Shown: one piece after another, positions 47,230 through 59,816 of the stretch
Numbering within the stretch: position 1 is the first letter of the stretch
Layout of the letters: every line of letters begins with the position of its first letter
Origin: Lactarius indigo
Lineage: Eukaryota > Basidiomycota > Agaricomycetes > Russulales > Russulaceae
Direction: 5' to 3'
Assembly: GCA_025766275.1 (NCBI GenBank)
Contig: JAFKAC010000009.1
Span: 2,232,001 to 2,296,000 of the forward strand
Length of the DNA stretch: 64,000 nt
The notes under the pieces: generated by a model
The model's database searches: none
What the model saw: the letters and a program-made list of their open reading frames with translations, nothing else
What the model was told of the DNA's origin: nothing
Made by a program: the position numbers and the translations under genes

Positions 47230-48859
47230 TCATTCCAGAGAAATTTCATTTTCCCAGAGGCCATTGTCCAAACGTGACTCTTCAACCACTGGCAGTCTGA
47301 AAATGATTGGCAAGACTAATTTGTCGCCAAACCAACTAGAGGCCCAATCGGTGTGCGGTACACTGAAGTACCAAAATGATAAGCAGACGGCCACGACGAC
47401 AATCGCTAATTCGATCCTCTACCAGGTACAAGTTAGCCACTGCGATCGAGCCCGCCATAAGCTATCATGCCTTACGTGCGTAGTTAGACTTTCCATCATT
47501 TGGTCCTTTGCTGCTTTTGGCTTCACTTCTGTCCTCTTCGGGCTACGTTGCTGAATCCAGTACCTTAATGTAGTTTCCGATCCCCTTTCGGACACACCGG
47601 TTACAATCTGACGACAATCTCCAGTACTTGAGTATGCCTGAAAGCCAAGGGTAGCATAGCCCTCTGGGCGACTATTCCAAACTGGACGAACCAAAGCTTG
47701 TATAATGTCACCCGCTGTTCAACGCTTCTCTTAGAATCGTAGGAAGCGTACGAGTTCAAGTTATTTGTCACTCACCGTCATGCTGAAGCAACTCCGCAAG
47801 GGAGTGATCCTTCAAACTGGTAATTTGAGCGCAGCTGGTAGATGTGCCTGATAACACCGCAGTGCCATTGTGGACGAACGTCAGGGGAAGAATAACGTTT
47901 TCTGAAATCGTATGAGTTGTAGTGTGCTGGAACGATGCATCCATGAAGTGATTGGAGTCGAGAGAGTACCAGTCTATGCCGTCGTAGAGATTTGTTGTGG
48001 CAAGGACCTTCTCATTGGGAGACACTGCGGAACAACCTCTGACTTCTGTTAGAAACGAAAATGAGCGGGATAGCGGGACGTACATCTTGCAGGATCGAGG
48101 CCGGATGCGCCAATTAATTTCTAGAGTCTTCAAGTTCCACGCTCTAAGTTGAGAGTATGATGGCGCCAACGATCAATAAGATAAATGGAGCTCAGTGCAG
48201 TGGGGCACTCACACTATACCATGGTCTAAATACGTCACTAAAAGGGCATCATTGTCGACTCCTAGAAAGTGGAGGGATCGTGCCATTGGTTCCGGCAACT
48301 CTCCTTCCAGTTCTGGGAATTTAGGCGGGTCGGGAAGTCGGGCGATGACCTCCCAGGTAGCTATCAATCGCTTCCAGAACTGCAAGATAGAAGAGAAAAC
48401 GACGAACCGATAGTTCCCTGCTTGATTAGCTGTACAATGCTGCCTGAACTCACGGCCAGTAATGAACCGCTTTGCGAAATGCAGTGGACCGGGCCAGGAA
48501 CGTTGTTGATGGTATGATAATACTCGTTTTCCTGTGAAAGAGATCTAGTATATAGAACTGAAAGTACGGCGATAAGAAGCACTTACACGTCCAGAATCGC
48601 TGAGGCATATTGTGTGCACATCGCCGCTCATGTCACCAGCCATCAGAGTGTACCCAAAGCGAGATCGCCAAAGCAGCGCTGCTACAGGCGCTTTAACCTG
48701 GAACCGACGAAGCTCCTGGCCGCTGCCATGACCCTTGAAGACAACAACAAGGCCATCATCGGCCCCACTTGCAAACAAGGCCCCGTCATGCGAAAAAGCC
48801 AGTGCGTTGACGGAATCTCCGTGCTTGACGAGGGTCCTCTTCAATAGGTATTGACCCAT
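47230..48859 (-). CDS. WD40-repeat protein with a C-terminal membrane helix
   Basis: Seven exons (48859-48587, 48531-48408, 48360-48213, 48143-48084, 48038-47776, 47714-47476, 47418-47230) give 431 aa with all phases consistent. WD-type blades are visible (HGDSVNALAFSHDGALFASG ADDGLVVVF; VAWNLKTLEINWRI; GCSAVSPNEKVLATTN). The penultimate exon has RQIVTGVSERGSETTLRYW. The last exon starts with a clear hydrophobic helix (ELAIVVVAVCLSFWYFS) followed by a short tail (NGLWENEISLE). I infer a membrane-anchored beta-propeller scaffold. The family looks fungal-specific, and no partner can be named. All frames are open, unlike most neighbours on this side. Confidence 0.72.
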
Positions 48860-49619
48860 CACGGATCTAGAGGGGGCCTGGCAAGCGGGTGTCAGAGTCG
48901 CCTTATTACCTGCCGAACCTCGCGGCTGGGATGATGAACCTCATTGTATCGCTTGATTCGGACGCACTAGGGCCTAGTCGAAGATTTCCCGTCAATGTCG
49001 TATGGTGCCATTGTCACGATTTCCCAAAAAAGAAATTTGATCCGTGCGTGTCGGCGATCAGATACAGTAGCGCAAATAACGTTTGTGCTACTATAGTGTA
49101 TGCCGGAGATCCTGGTCAAGACGCGCCGCATATTGTAGCCATAATTCCGGGACCGAACAATGCTGTAACAGTCACCGCATATGTTGCCACTCGGACCTGG
49201 CGCATATATCACAATCAGTTTGTATTGTTTTGGATGCAGTCAAACCGTTGATCGATGAGGCGTTGAACGACTAGAAAATGATTTTGCTCGACTCATTCGC
49301 TCAAAAACGACAATTGTTTGCAGATGGTCTTCAGGTCTAGACTCGGAGAATGGCTATATGCAGTGACCCAAAACGACTATGTATTAAGATGACACACGTT
49401 CTATGCCATTGTTATGTACAGGCATGATCTCATCAAACCCCATCACGACACCACAAATTAGGCGGCCGAAAACAAGAGCAGTGCCGACAAGGGTACAAAA
49501 GAGCAGTGCCAACAAGAGTACGAAAGTCGAGATCGATGGAACAAAGACAGAGGGAGATAGTGGCAGTTGGCAGTTGGCAGAACGTGTAGCGTGCATTTCT
49601 TTCTGAATGGCGTTACCAA
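48860..49619. other. Intergenic, nothing firm
   Basis: The minus strand at 49596-49384 has a short hydrophobic frame (ISTFVLLLALLFCTLVGTAL) that could be an exon, but neighbouring exons could not be joined convincingly. Confidence 0.35.
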
Positions 49620-49959
49620 GTCAGTGAATCACGTTTCATTGGAGGGTAAATAACGTACCTGCAAGTTGCCGGACACGCGGCGGCGCAGGGACCAGCACAT
49701 GCCAAGAAACGACGACTGGGTGAACAAAATGAATCGCCCGATGTTCACGCTCAAACGATGGGAACCGACGACGACATTTCTTCAAACATCGATCAGCATC
49801 GCGGGCGTGTTTGGTCTTGTGTGCGATCCACATCTGCCAAGGTACTCCATTTCGTAGTCAAATAGTATTCATCTGGCGGTCATGTCTGGGGAGGTCGCAC
49901 TCTACAACTACCGACACACCTCGTCTAACCCCACTGACGGTTGGGTGGGTTCCGTGGGC

Positions 49960-51470
49960 GGCAGGCCACTGGTTGGTAGCGTCGGTTCCTGTGGGAACCT
50001 GGAGTATTGCTTGCGGCGACGTTGGTGACAGGAACTGGCCACTGGATCTTGATCATGGGCCCACGCGGTGGGGGTGACATTGCGACATTGCGATACGAAG
50101 GAGTGGTGGGAAGTGGCGGGACACGATTTTGAGAAGTAAGGATGAATAGGTTGACCAAAAAATCTCAGAACGTTTTGAATACGCACCCCACCAACGCCAA
50201 CTCAGCAATTCTCGAGACACTCGAGAATTTTTTTTGAGATACACGTTGCCGGTGAATCCGCTCGTCTTCAGCGTTCTGGCGTTTGTGCACATCAGCCTTG
50301 CTTCCTGACATATCTTGATGGTGGCTGCCATGAGCTTGAGGGTAGCGGCAACACTGCCAACCTCCTGCCAACGAGTAAACGAGGACGACGGGCTGATACC
50401 ACCCACCATGAACTGGTCATGCCCCCAACCTTGGTACGTGTTGTCCAACTTGTCCTCGTCGATGTCCGGTGAACATGGGTCCACGAATTGGACGTGATCG
50501 AGGAGCGTCGTTACTTGCTCGGACGGTTCACCTTGCTTGAACGATGACTGCGCATTCATGGAACGAAGGAGCTGGGGGGTGTTGGTTGGGGAAGGGGATT
50601 CAGATGTGAGGATCGCTGTGAAGGACGCAGTCAGTGGAAGTGTGCACGAAGGGGGGCATTTCAACTTACCAACGAGATCGTCGGTTGGGAATTCGACTTC
50701 AGATCAGTATACTGTATGTGAGCAGGTGATACTCAGATGCACCCAATAATAGATCGGCGTGAAGAAGACGAAGACTTGGTGGCGCGGGTTCCCCATAGAC
50801 CATCTCGGTGCAGCTAAGAAAGGGTGGTTTTGTATGCTGCAGGTCTTTGGTTCTCTGTGCATGAGTACTACTCGTCAGCGGGTTTGTACATCGTTCAGTA
50901 GAGCACTTATGGTTTAAGAGCCCTCTAGGCATGGGGGAAGGCGAGGGTGGCGATGAGTAAGTAATCGGCGGTGACTCGCTCAACTGGCTTTCGTCAATGG
51001 TACTCAGCTGGCTTGGTTCCTGAGAAGTGTACGCAGAGGCCGTGGGTTGCAAGAAAGATGTGCCAAAGGGATAGACTGAGCGATCAAAGGGGATGCTCGT
51101 ATCATCCGTTTCTGGTGGTCCTCGGATTGAGACCGAGGGGTTGGAGGGGACCTGGGGGCTTACAGGACGGCGTGATGAAATGGTGCTTGGTGTAGACTCA
51201 GTAACTGACGATAATAACGTCGTCGTCTCTGAACGGACCGGGAAATGAGGGGGTGTTGCGACGGGCACAGAGACTGGTACCTGGGTCTCCTCCGCAGCGG
51301 GTTGAGGATGGAAGACTTCTATGATCTCCTCGGCAGGTTGAGGTGGAGTGACCCGGACGGCCGGTGGGGGAGAAATTGGGACTGGCTCCTCAACAGGCTC
51401 GAGGTCAACGGGCTGTGCGATGGTTGCATGGGTTCCGCGAATGGCCCCTACGAAGTAGAGTGAGCCTCAT
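49960..51470 (-). CDS. Uncharacterised repeated gene family, copy B
   Basis: On the minus strand a Pro/Ser-rich frame from about 51470 (LEPVEEPVPISPPPAVRVTP, PQPAEEIIEVFHPQPAAEET) runs to about 50699. A 68 bp intron (donor GTAAGT near 50669, acceptor CACAG) then joins LTSESPSPTNTPQLLRSMNA to SPDIDEDKLDNTYQGWGHDQ and the conserved core SSSFTRWQEVGSVAATLKLM AATIKICQEARLMC. This core is shared with copy A at 35.4 kb. Exon limits at both ends are uncertain. I do not recognise the family, and its repetition next to transposons suggests a mobile-element-associated gene. Confidence 0.45.
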
Positions 51471-52373
51471 CCAACACCGCTTAGTGAGAACCTACTGGTC
51501 TCAGGAGTGTTGTCAGAGATGGTGCTCAAAGGGAATGGTCGGAGGAACGGTCGGTAATAGTGGTGTGGCCGACGCTATCGATGGCCATTTTAAAAAATCG
51601 CATCCACCTGACACCGCTAAGCTCGACATCACAGATTGCGTACATATTTTTCTTGCAGACATTCTCAATGAAACGAAGTTTGTTGAGCCCCGTCAATACT
51701 AATAAAATTGCGCCTGTCTAGTGTCAATGCAATTTGCCTGAAAACTACAGAACACCTCCACTTTTACCACACTTCCAACCTCACTGTAAACACAAGCAAG
51801 TTTTTCGTCGACGAAGTCGACACCTAGTGGAACATGAGGAACAAAGCAAGTTAGCGTCCATGTACAAGGGAAAAGGTAAATTCCAATATGCCTCATGAAA
51901 AAAAATCTCTTTATGGTAACTATATTGCGGTAAAGAAGGTTCCCACCGGATGGAATGAACAAGGACACTGCAGGGAAAACGATGAAACAAAAGGGAGGCC
52001 ACGCTGTTCGCCGCAAGGCTCTGGAAGGCTTGCAGAGCCGTGGGCAACCGACCTGGCAAGTCATGTGGTGTCGACGATTGCTGGATGCCATATTTAGCAC
52101 CCATGCCGAAGTCGTGGCTAGGATAGTCGATTCATCCCGGCCATGATTTTCTACGCTTTCTGTCTTTTCCGCCTTCGTTTGTTGTCTTCGTTACCATCAC
52201 AGTACTACTACCCGCTAGTGACGCCCGCATATAATACATTGAGGATACGCTGTCTGACAATGCACGGAGGTTACGCCGCTCAGTTGTCAGGGTTATCCAC
52301 CCAGGCCCCAGCATCCTCAGCGCGCGTGGATGACATTCGCAACTAGTTTCGAGCCGTCAGATTTTTCCCTCTA
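51471..52373. other. Spacer between copy B and the tnp2 transposase
   Basis: Short frames only. It includes the downstream flank of the transposase gene. No terminal repeat could be recognised. Confidence 0.4.
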
Positions 52374-55300
52374 TTACAAATGGAAACCAACCCTATCCAT
52401 AGGGAGGACGTGGAGAACTTCGCACCCCCGTATTTCCAGCGGGGTCACTGCTATGTGGGAGATGACGTTGGAATGGTCAACAACAATAGGCGCTCCAAGC
52501 GCTCGTTCACATAAAAAGCCTCCCGAAAAGCCGAATTGCCTATAAGATTTGTCGACGTCGCTAAGCTCCAATCGGAGGGGTTCATAAGGTCGAATGCACA
52601 GATAGATGGGCGGATGGTGTGACCCGACTTGAGAATGGAGAAAAATATCGGTGATCTGCCCCGGTTCTGGATGAGCCAATAACTTGGATGCGTCTATTTG
52701 TGGAAGTCTGAAGAGGATGTGACTATTGCGCGTTCGACTTCCCGCGGTTGAATACTGAACCCCTCGAAGGGAAAACTTGTCTAAGAGCTTAGCCCTTGGT
52801 GAGACCATGTCGCCTAGAGAACCGTTGGTATGATATGCGGTTGTCCAGTGCTTTCGGTTTAAAAATTGCACTAGCAGAAGGAGCATGGCATCAGTGAGGT
52901 CCGAGTCACGTAGACGTGTCTCATCAAAGGCAATATCCGGCTGCTGCGTCAGCTTCGTTGTACCGACCATATGGGCCAAGCGCGTTCCCCGGACATCCTC
53001 AGCAAGGAATGTTTCATATGTTTTCACAAGTTCGCCAACACGTTCACGCACTTCACTGTGGTCAGAGAGCAAGGCTTGCAACTTTGCCTCTCTTGCGGAG
53101 CTATGCATGAATGTCGATTCGAGGCTGCCTGATTGAGAATGTGGTGAGTGCCTGGTGCACGATATCTCACAGCAAATGAATCACAAACCGAGCTTCATAT
53201 TGTGATTTTGGGTCTGCATGGAGTGGATATATCGTTCGTAAAAGGCAGCTCCGTGAGTGTGTGCCGGCCCGAAACTCCTAAGGGTCTCGCTGTAGTGCAG
53301 GGCCGCGTGGTGGATAGGCTTCACCTTCGTGAGCTTGTATAGTGATTTGAGACTAACCAAGTAGCGTTGAATGTAATGCTCATATCACTCAATGTCCTGC
53401 TTGGAGACCGATCGTAGATTAGCAATCTGGACGGCAGAAACTAAGTCCATGAAATTCTGGAGTTTGTGTTGCCGGTCTTCCAGTGCATCATCCCCTCCCC
53501 AAAGCCCTATTAGAGTGATGGGTAGGTGGACGGTGCAGATAACCCTCCAGTTGTTTGCACTTAGTTTTCCACGCGTCGCAGTACCCCAGTTACGAGGCAC
53601 ATCCGTCACCCAGGAGGGAAGCTCAGTGAGGGCCATGTCTGCCCAAACGGCCTCCATAATGTCCTTCCCAAGGACGGCTCCAGTAATAGAACGGGTCTTT
53701 CCCTCCTGCACAGAATCCCCTGGCGAAATGGTGTTTTCTTCCACCTGTCTGAATATTGAATGAAGTTTCTACTGGTGTGTCGCGCACGTACCCATGCAGC
53801 GGCGGCGGCGTATAGCTCGTCTTTGGTGCGAAGTTCATTCAGCTTCTCCTGTGTCATGTGACAGTAATCGCGACAGACAAATTGAAGAATAATCCTTTTT
53901 GCCCGCAACACAGTATTTTGGGCAGCTCGGTGAATGAGTTGCTCGATGCATTTGCCAATGGCCTTTTGTTCCTCCTCTGAGGGCTGTCTTTCTTTGCTCA
54001 GACTACCAGTACACCTTGATGCCAACTAACAGGAATCAATCAGTCAAGCCAAGTAACTGTCAGATAGCATGGACCACTCACGGTGTCATCTGTAGCGACG
54101 CTCCCCTCACGGATGCTCCGGGACTCTGCGTCACTGGCGCTACGAACTACGGCGGCCGGTTGTGTAAGTTCTGTTGAACTTGAATGGATGACCGGAAGTC
54201 GGATCATGTCGGGTGAGACTTTCTGACGCTGGTCTCGACATGAGTATATCCACCGTGATTATTGTTATTTTGTCTCGTTCAACAACCTACCCATTCTATA
54301 ATAGCATCGGCTAGTTGTCCCTTATTACCTGCACGACGTAGATCGTTGTCCTCACAGATGTGCCATAGGGTATCACGGGCACAATGTCTTCCAGTAAGCT
54401 GTTCTCGAAGTACTCCTGTACTCTTTGCAGTGCGTATGATGTCGTACCACTTCTCCATTTCGGAAGCTGATGGCCTAGCAATTTCCCTGACAGCTTGCGA
54501 CGCAATCCCGTCACCACTTGGAGCAGTAGTGTCGATACCCCAGATCTGCCGAAGGTGAGTCTGGAAGAGCCCAGCGTCAAAAACATGCATAGGCTCTATG
54601 GCGGTAAAAAGAACGGGGTTCCAATAAGGTAGATCGAGAAGAGCGGACCATCGTATTCTGTGATTTTTGAAGAGGGTCTCCTGTTCGTCAATCGTTTGTG
54701 CGTCCCTCCATTTCCTTGCATGCCGGAGATGCTCGCCAACGTCTCGCTCTGGCCAAGTAGATCTATCAAGGTTTTCGATGTCTTGAATCTTCAGGCTGCA
54801 GAGTGTGCAGAAAGATGCCGCCGTCGGACTCGCGAAGCCACCAGCTTGCCGTGCGGCGAGCATATCCGAGACAACGGGTACCAAGATAGCCCAAACCCGA
54901 CAACCTTGCCTATGCCCCGCTGTTCTGGAATACCAGACGCCAGGGTCAAAGAACTCTAGTAAAATGTCAACGAGAAGTTTGATTGTGTGGTTTACATCGG
55001 AGAGTGAGGGTTTCCTTGGCCCAGGGATGACGCCAGCAAGAAACATATTCTCGGGGCGGTTTCGCAGGTGGAGGGGTAGGTTAAGCAAAGTAAGCCAGAT
55101 GGCTGTTGACGAGACAGTTTGCTTAGCTTCTTTCATGTGATAAGGGTTAAAACTGTCCATCGAGAATGAAAATGCAAGACGCGTCTCGTCTACAGGTCCT
55201 GGGAGGAACCGTTCGCCTTTTTTTAGAAGAATCCTGCACAAATGTTTTCCATCCCACATATCCTCCATGCGCTCTTTGCGGGGTTTTCGAAAGGCTTTGA

Positions 55301-56309
55301 ATACCTCCTCATCGATGGCAGGCCTCGAGAGTAGCCACCCGAGCCATTCCTTCAGATCTTGTGCCTCGTACTTGAACCGGGGAACGACATAAACGTTGCC
55401 ATTGATCGTGGTGTTGTCGAATAAGGGCTCGCCACAAGCAGAACCTGAACGAACACGACGGTGTGTACAATGAGCTGGGGCAGACGAAACTAGCGGGACA
55501 TCGATGATGTCGTCATTGCCATTTCCCACAGGATTGGGAAACCCGCTGGAAAGAGCAGATGCCTTCCTCTTTTTGGTCGTCCCAACCGAATGTGGATATA
55601 AAAAATAGCAAGCGGGACAGCAGACGTAACTGTGGGTGACAGGATCGAGATTGTATAGTGTGAGAAGCCACCGTGGATCTTTCGGGACTTCACTCGCCAA
55701 CGGGAGAAGTGCCACTTGGCTCATCAAGATACTTCTCATGCCCGCCAGCAGAACAGCCGCGCCACGGCGTGGGAGGCGATATAAAATATACATCACCAAT
55801 GTTGTGATATATATAGCAAGGGTAGTTGTATTCTTCGGGTGTTTCCTAAGGAAGTGGATTTCTGAGGAATCGTCAGCTGCGACGGCAGCACTGGCATGCG
55901 ATGAAAGCATACCTGTATTCACGATAGCGCCGTTGATACCATGCCTACTCCGCTGACCCGACCACTCGGCCTCCTTTAATCGATTTATCCTGACAAGTTC
56001 CTGGAAAACTCGGTCTTCTACACCCTCCACCGCCTTGGTAGTCTCGATCGATTCCAAAGCGATTAGGATGTCGCAAAGTCTGTTCTCATGTTCCAAGATA
56101 ATGTGATTCCTGCGTGTCGGTTGCAGCGCATACAGGCCAACGTTAGGCTGCCTGAGCTGGTCAGGTGTTTGACGTGTGTAGGGTCCATTCTTGATAGGGT
56201 CGTTGACGAAGTCTAGAGTGTCGACGTTTGGCATCCAAGTAGAGCGCGCCGAAAGCTCCGCATCCAGGGAAGAGAGAAGCTCCGAGTCCGCAGGCTCTGC
56301 ATCAGGCAT
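52374..56309 (-). pseudogene. tnp2-family (CACTA/EnSpm-type) transposase with one in-frame TGA
   Basis: Five exons (56309-54291, 54222-54082, 54025-53792, 53744-53189, 53128-52374) join in phase to 1235 codons. Family motifs of basidiomycete tnp2 proteins appear in order: FSFSMDSFNPYHMKEAKQTV, SSTAIWLTLLNLPLHLRNRP ENMFLAGVIPGP, FFDPGVWYSRTAG, SFCTLCSLKIQDIE, IEPMHVFDAGLFQTHLRQIW. A SAP-like end of exon 1 (LRRAGNKGQLADAIIEW) is followed by WVTDVPRNWGTATRGKLSAN NWRVICTVHLPITL and FMDLVSAVQIANLRSVS. The only break is TGA at 53387-53385 between DIE and YEHYIQRYL, where CGA would restore it. An N-terminal exon may be missing. No TIRs were found, so this may be a remnant or solitary transposase. 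Confidence 0.82.
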
Positions 56310-56576
56310 ATGTGCCAGGTCGAAAAGACGATATGTGGGGAACCAAAAGGCTTTGAGGCACAGTTAGAGATGGCTTGTCAATGGGCGTAAAAACCACCGT
56401 TCGTAGATCTGAGTATTGAGCGCTGAGCATCCATTGAGTCTTGCTAGTATAACACAGAGATCTGCGGACAATAGGACAATAGGCATGACAAGCTCCAAAT
56501 CAAATTAAGAACAAAAATTACACGAAAACCTCGGTGATGCCAAGAGCGAATGAGGTATATCATTTCCTTGTGTTGG

Positions 56577-56858
56577 ACCCCGACTTCGGGCAGTCCGAGT
56601 GCTGAATTGGCCGCCACTTTCTGGGCCGCTTCTGGAAGGCGCTCAGCTTACTCAATAAAACCCCGACCATCAGTCGACAAGCGTGACAAACCACCCAATT
56701 CTCGTTTTTTGCGACACAACAAGATTTCTATTAAAAAAACGGTTGGGGATTGTTCATAAATAGTACTGGATAGTATATATAAATTTGGGTGAGATTGGAG
56801 AATAAATGAGTAAGAATTTTTGAGTGACCAAAGTCGGGGGGGAGTCCGAAGTCGGGGT
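56577..56858. mobile_element. Small inverted-repeat element, MITE-like, 282 bp
   Basis: ACCCCGACTTCGG at 56577-56589 is repeated exactly as its complement CCGAAGTCGGGGT at 56846-56858. The interior is non-coding and AT-rich in its right half, with a further ACCCCGAC near 56660. Matching termini around a short non-coding core are what a non-autonomous DNA transposon would show. I see no clear target duplication. Confidence 0.5.
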
Positions 56859-57568
56859 TAGCGCCATATGACTGCCACGGGTGCTTGAATACCGCAGGCG
56901 TCACCGTACCTCTGGGAACATTCTGAATTCAAATACCACAACATATATGGGGCGCCCAGGATCGTCGCATATAGCTTCATTTCAAACATTTAGAAATTCA
57001 GCTAGCGGTTTAAATATGTTCATATCCGTTACCACCCTATAGCTAGTAGGTGAGGTGTCCATCACAAGTCACCACGGGGTGGTCGGAGGAAACTAGTCTA
57101 GAAGAGTACGACAATGGACATGATTAAATACGGGACCCAGAAACAGGTAATAATGCACACATAGACCCTTGCGTAGACCCAGAAAGAGCGCAGACAATAG
57201 GTCTCTCGCCTAGAAATGAGTCACAATCGTGTTATTTGGTGTCCATCTAGCCAGTAAGTGACGGCCCAAGGCCTTTTTGGTAGTACAATGATGCAGGAGG
57301 GTCGATTGTCTCTAGCATCACATGGTCAGAATTAGTTCTTGACTGGCAGGGCGATCTTATGTCGTCGCAAGCTCTATGCGCTTACTGGCACTCCAGCCTA
57401 TCACAGCTTGCAATTATGATCCGGGCTATGGGAATACCCTGGACTCCACTGGCGAGTAACGATTTAGTAACTTCCAATGGACGCCGTATTTAAGACGTAG
57501 GCATACCGGCTCGAGATGTGGCTCTTGTCTAGTGTCTGACACGTCCACTGAAGTACTGAACATCAATA
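56859..57568. other. Intergenic, nothing recognised
   Basis: Should contain the promoter of the small gene at 57569. No motif worth naming. Confidence 0.4.
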
Positions 57569-58243
57569 ATGGTTATTCATCGTCGCTCATACCTTAATGT
57601 TCCCGTGAGTGCCTTTGCTCACGATGTAAACGACCGAATTTCTAACTCAACACTTCAGACCAGGATTGACACCGTGAATGGCTATCTATGGGGGAGATGG
57701 CCGCGCCAAACTATCACGTACCGCTTTAATGCAGAGTTGCCAGTACACGGCGGGTGCATTATTAACCCTCCCTACGTAGACGTCGAGGGTGCATTCTTCT
57801 TACCAAGTGCTTCCCAACCAGAGGTCTTCGACACTCTGATACGAGTTGCCGGCCACACTCTCTTGGTTTCTTCCTATTTCGACACACGCCTTGGCCCCAA
57901 CCCTAACTTGAAGCGCGACTTCCCTCATATTCCCTGGTGTGGGGAGATCGCTGTGTTGTTTGTCGGAAAAAGGAAGCCATTTGTAAGACGAGCGCCACCT
58001 GACTTGGTCGTTCGCTCTGCCATTGCTCAGTGAGTTTCGTTTACTGTTTCTTAGAACTTAGACCACCTAACTTTCGTCATAAGGTACATGGGGGAGTGCG
58101 TTGCTTGTGTAGAGCTCGGAGCCTCATTTCCGACTCATATAAAGAGGTTTGTTATTCACCTTTATGTTTCGACCTCTGGTTCATTCGCCATTCCCAGTGG
58201 AGGGCCCGGCTCAAGTGAGGACGCAGTGTTGGTATATTATTAG
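57569..58243 (+). CDS. Small orphan protein of a basidiomycete family, function unknown
   Basis: Three exons (57569-58029, 58084-58146, 58198-58243) with 54 and 51 nt introns give 189 aa in frame. The folded part includes VNGYLWGRWPRQTITYRFNA, CIINPPYVDVEGAFFLPSAS, HIPWCGEIAVLFVGKRKPFV and YMGECVACVELGASFPTHIK. From memory, similar short proteins occur in many copies in Agaricomycete genomes without an assigned function. There is no signal peptide or membrane helix. The frame is fully open although it lies between two transposon-rich segments. Confidence 0.6.
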
Positions 58244-59816
58244 TACGAAAATCTATGTGTGAAGCTCTTGCAAAGAAATCGCGGCCTTCAAGTCACTGTA
58301 CTGTATAAGAAGATTTGAGGTCATCAGCATTTGAGCGTGTTGCCGAATTGTACTTATGGTAGTCATCAATATGATTTATACAATGGAAGGTGGACGTGCC
58401 TAGGAGAGCTGAGACATAGTCTGACGAATAAGAGCGGACTTTGAGCGTTTGAACATTTGGCTGGATGCATATCGTGAGATGGCTCACGATCGCTCTGTGT
58501 ATCTTGCTGTACTTCGTTTATCTGATTTTGCTATGGGACCCGGAGACAGGAGAGATACGGGACAGACGAATACGGGGGGGTGCGGTTGGTTCTGCCGAGA
58601 ACGAAAACACAGCGACGACAGTGACATGGGATTTTGAAAGAGCGCTCACAATATTCTCCGAAGAGGACAGGCAGGGAAGGTCAGGGTGCGTCCTTATGAA
58701 GAAGAGTGTCGTTATTGTTCTTGTGTATTACATCCTGCGAGGGAAGGCAACCTCATAAAGAACGGTGTCGTCATTGTTTTGTTCCGACACACGGCGTGGG
58801 GAAGAATCCCATGCTGCTGCAGTGATATCGTTTAGGCATTGCACGCTCACAAAAAGTGTATACGCACTGATGTGGGTGTCCTCGGACGGCGCGTCAGGAA
58901 CATGTTCAGCGGGAAAAAGAAGCAAAACTACGTGCAGAAGTGATCAGCGTTAGCAACAGAACACAATAAAACTGAAGAGGACATACGCATTAAAATGCCA
59001 GTCGATATGGGACTACGGGTCAGGATTGTCGGTGAAGAATAGGATGGTGACCTGACCATCCAAGGCGGTGCCAATGTTTACAAAGTCGCACGACGGGGTT
59101 GAGGAAGTTGCAAGACGTGCTGTTCGCGCTATGGACTACGTGGAACGCACGCCAGTAGGTGCGGCATGAACATGCAAAAAGACAACATCTATTGATGCAG
59201 ATACTGACACCGTGCAGGTGGATGGGATGCTCAGAACGAGAGAAGTTCGCAGAGACGGAAAAGATGAATGTGGAGTGACCGGTGAAGAGCCAAGGACAAG
59301 AAGGCAGACAGAAGCGAAAGCGCCAAGCGACTTACAGTAATGTCCACTGTCACGTACTATGCTTTACCCCTCACTGAGCCGCAAAAGAAGAAAGCACACA
59401 ACCAGCGTCCTGAAATGTTTCTGGACGCGAGTTCCCACATAAACTCAAATGCACTGCAAAATGCAAGTGTCAGCAGTTAAAAGTGAGAAGGAAGAAAGAC
59501 GTTGCCGAATGCGTGTCGTGGCTGCCACCGTCGCGTAGGAGGAACCAGGGTGAGGTGATAGTAGAATATGAAATGGAAACTATCCGTGGGTATTTGAATC
59601 CCCGCTTTGACAACGCATTTACGACGATGTGGCTGGCAAATGCACTGAGGTGAGGGGAGTCTCCACCCGTGTACATATATTCGCTAAATCCCAATAAGAG
59701 TGTGCTAATAAGAGTGTGAAAAAAAGGGGAGTCATGGTAAGCAAGAGGCGTACAAAAAAAGAGATTGGAAACAGCGTTCAAAGTCCGAGTCCGCCAGCCT
59801 CAGGATTACAGTCGTA
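58244..59816. other. Intergenic, nothing firm
   Basis: A frame at 58465 begins with a hydrophobic helix (WLTIALCILLYFVYLILLW) but has no supported gene model. Near 58700-58785 a local imperfect duplication is visible (GTGTCGTTATTGTTCTTGT against GTGTCGTCATTGTTTTGTT). Confidence 0.4.

Noticed and set aside
53606..53838. Alternative frame of the tnp2 gene (HHFARGFCAGGKDPFYYWS)
   Set aside because: Using the acceptor three to four bases further on gives the frame with conserved WVTDVPRNWGTATRGKL, which fits the family.
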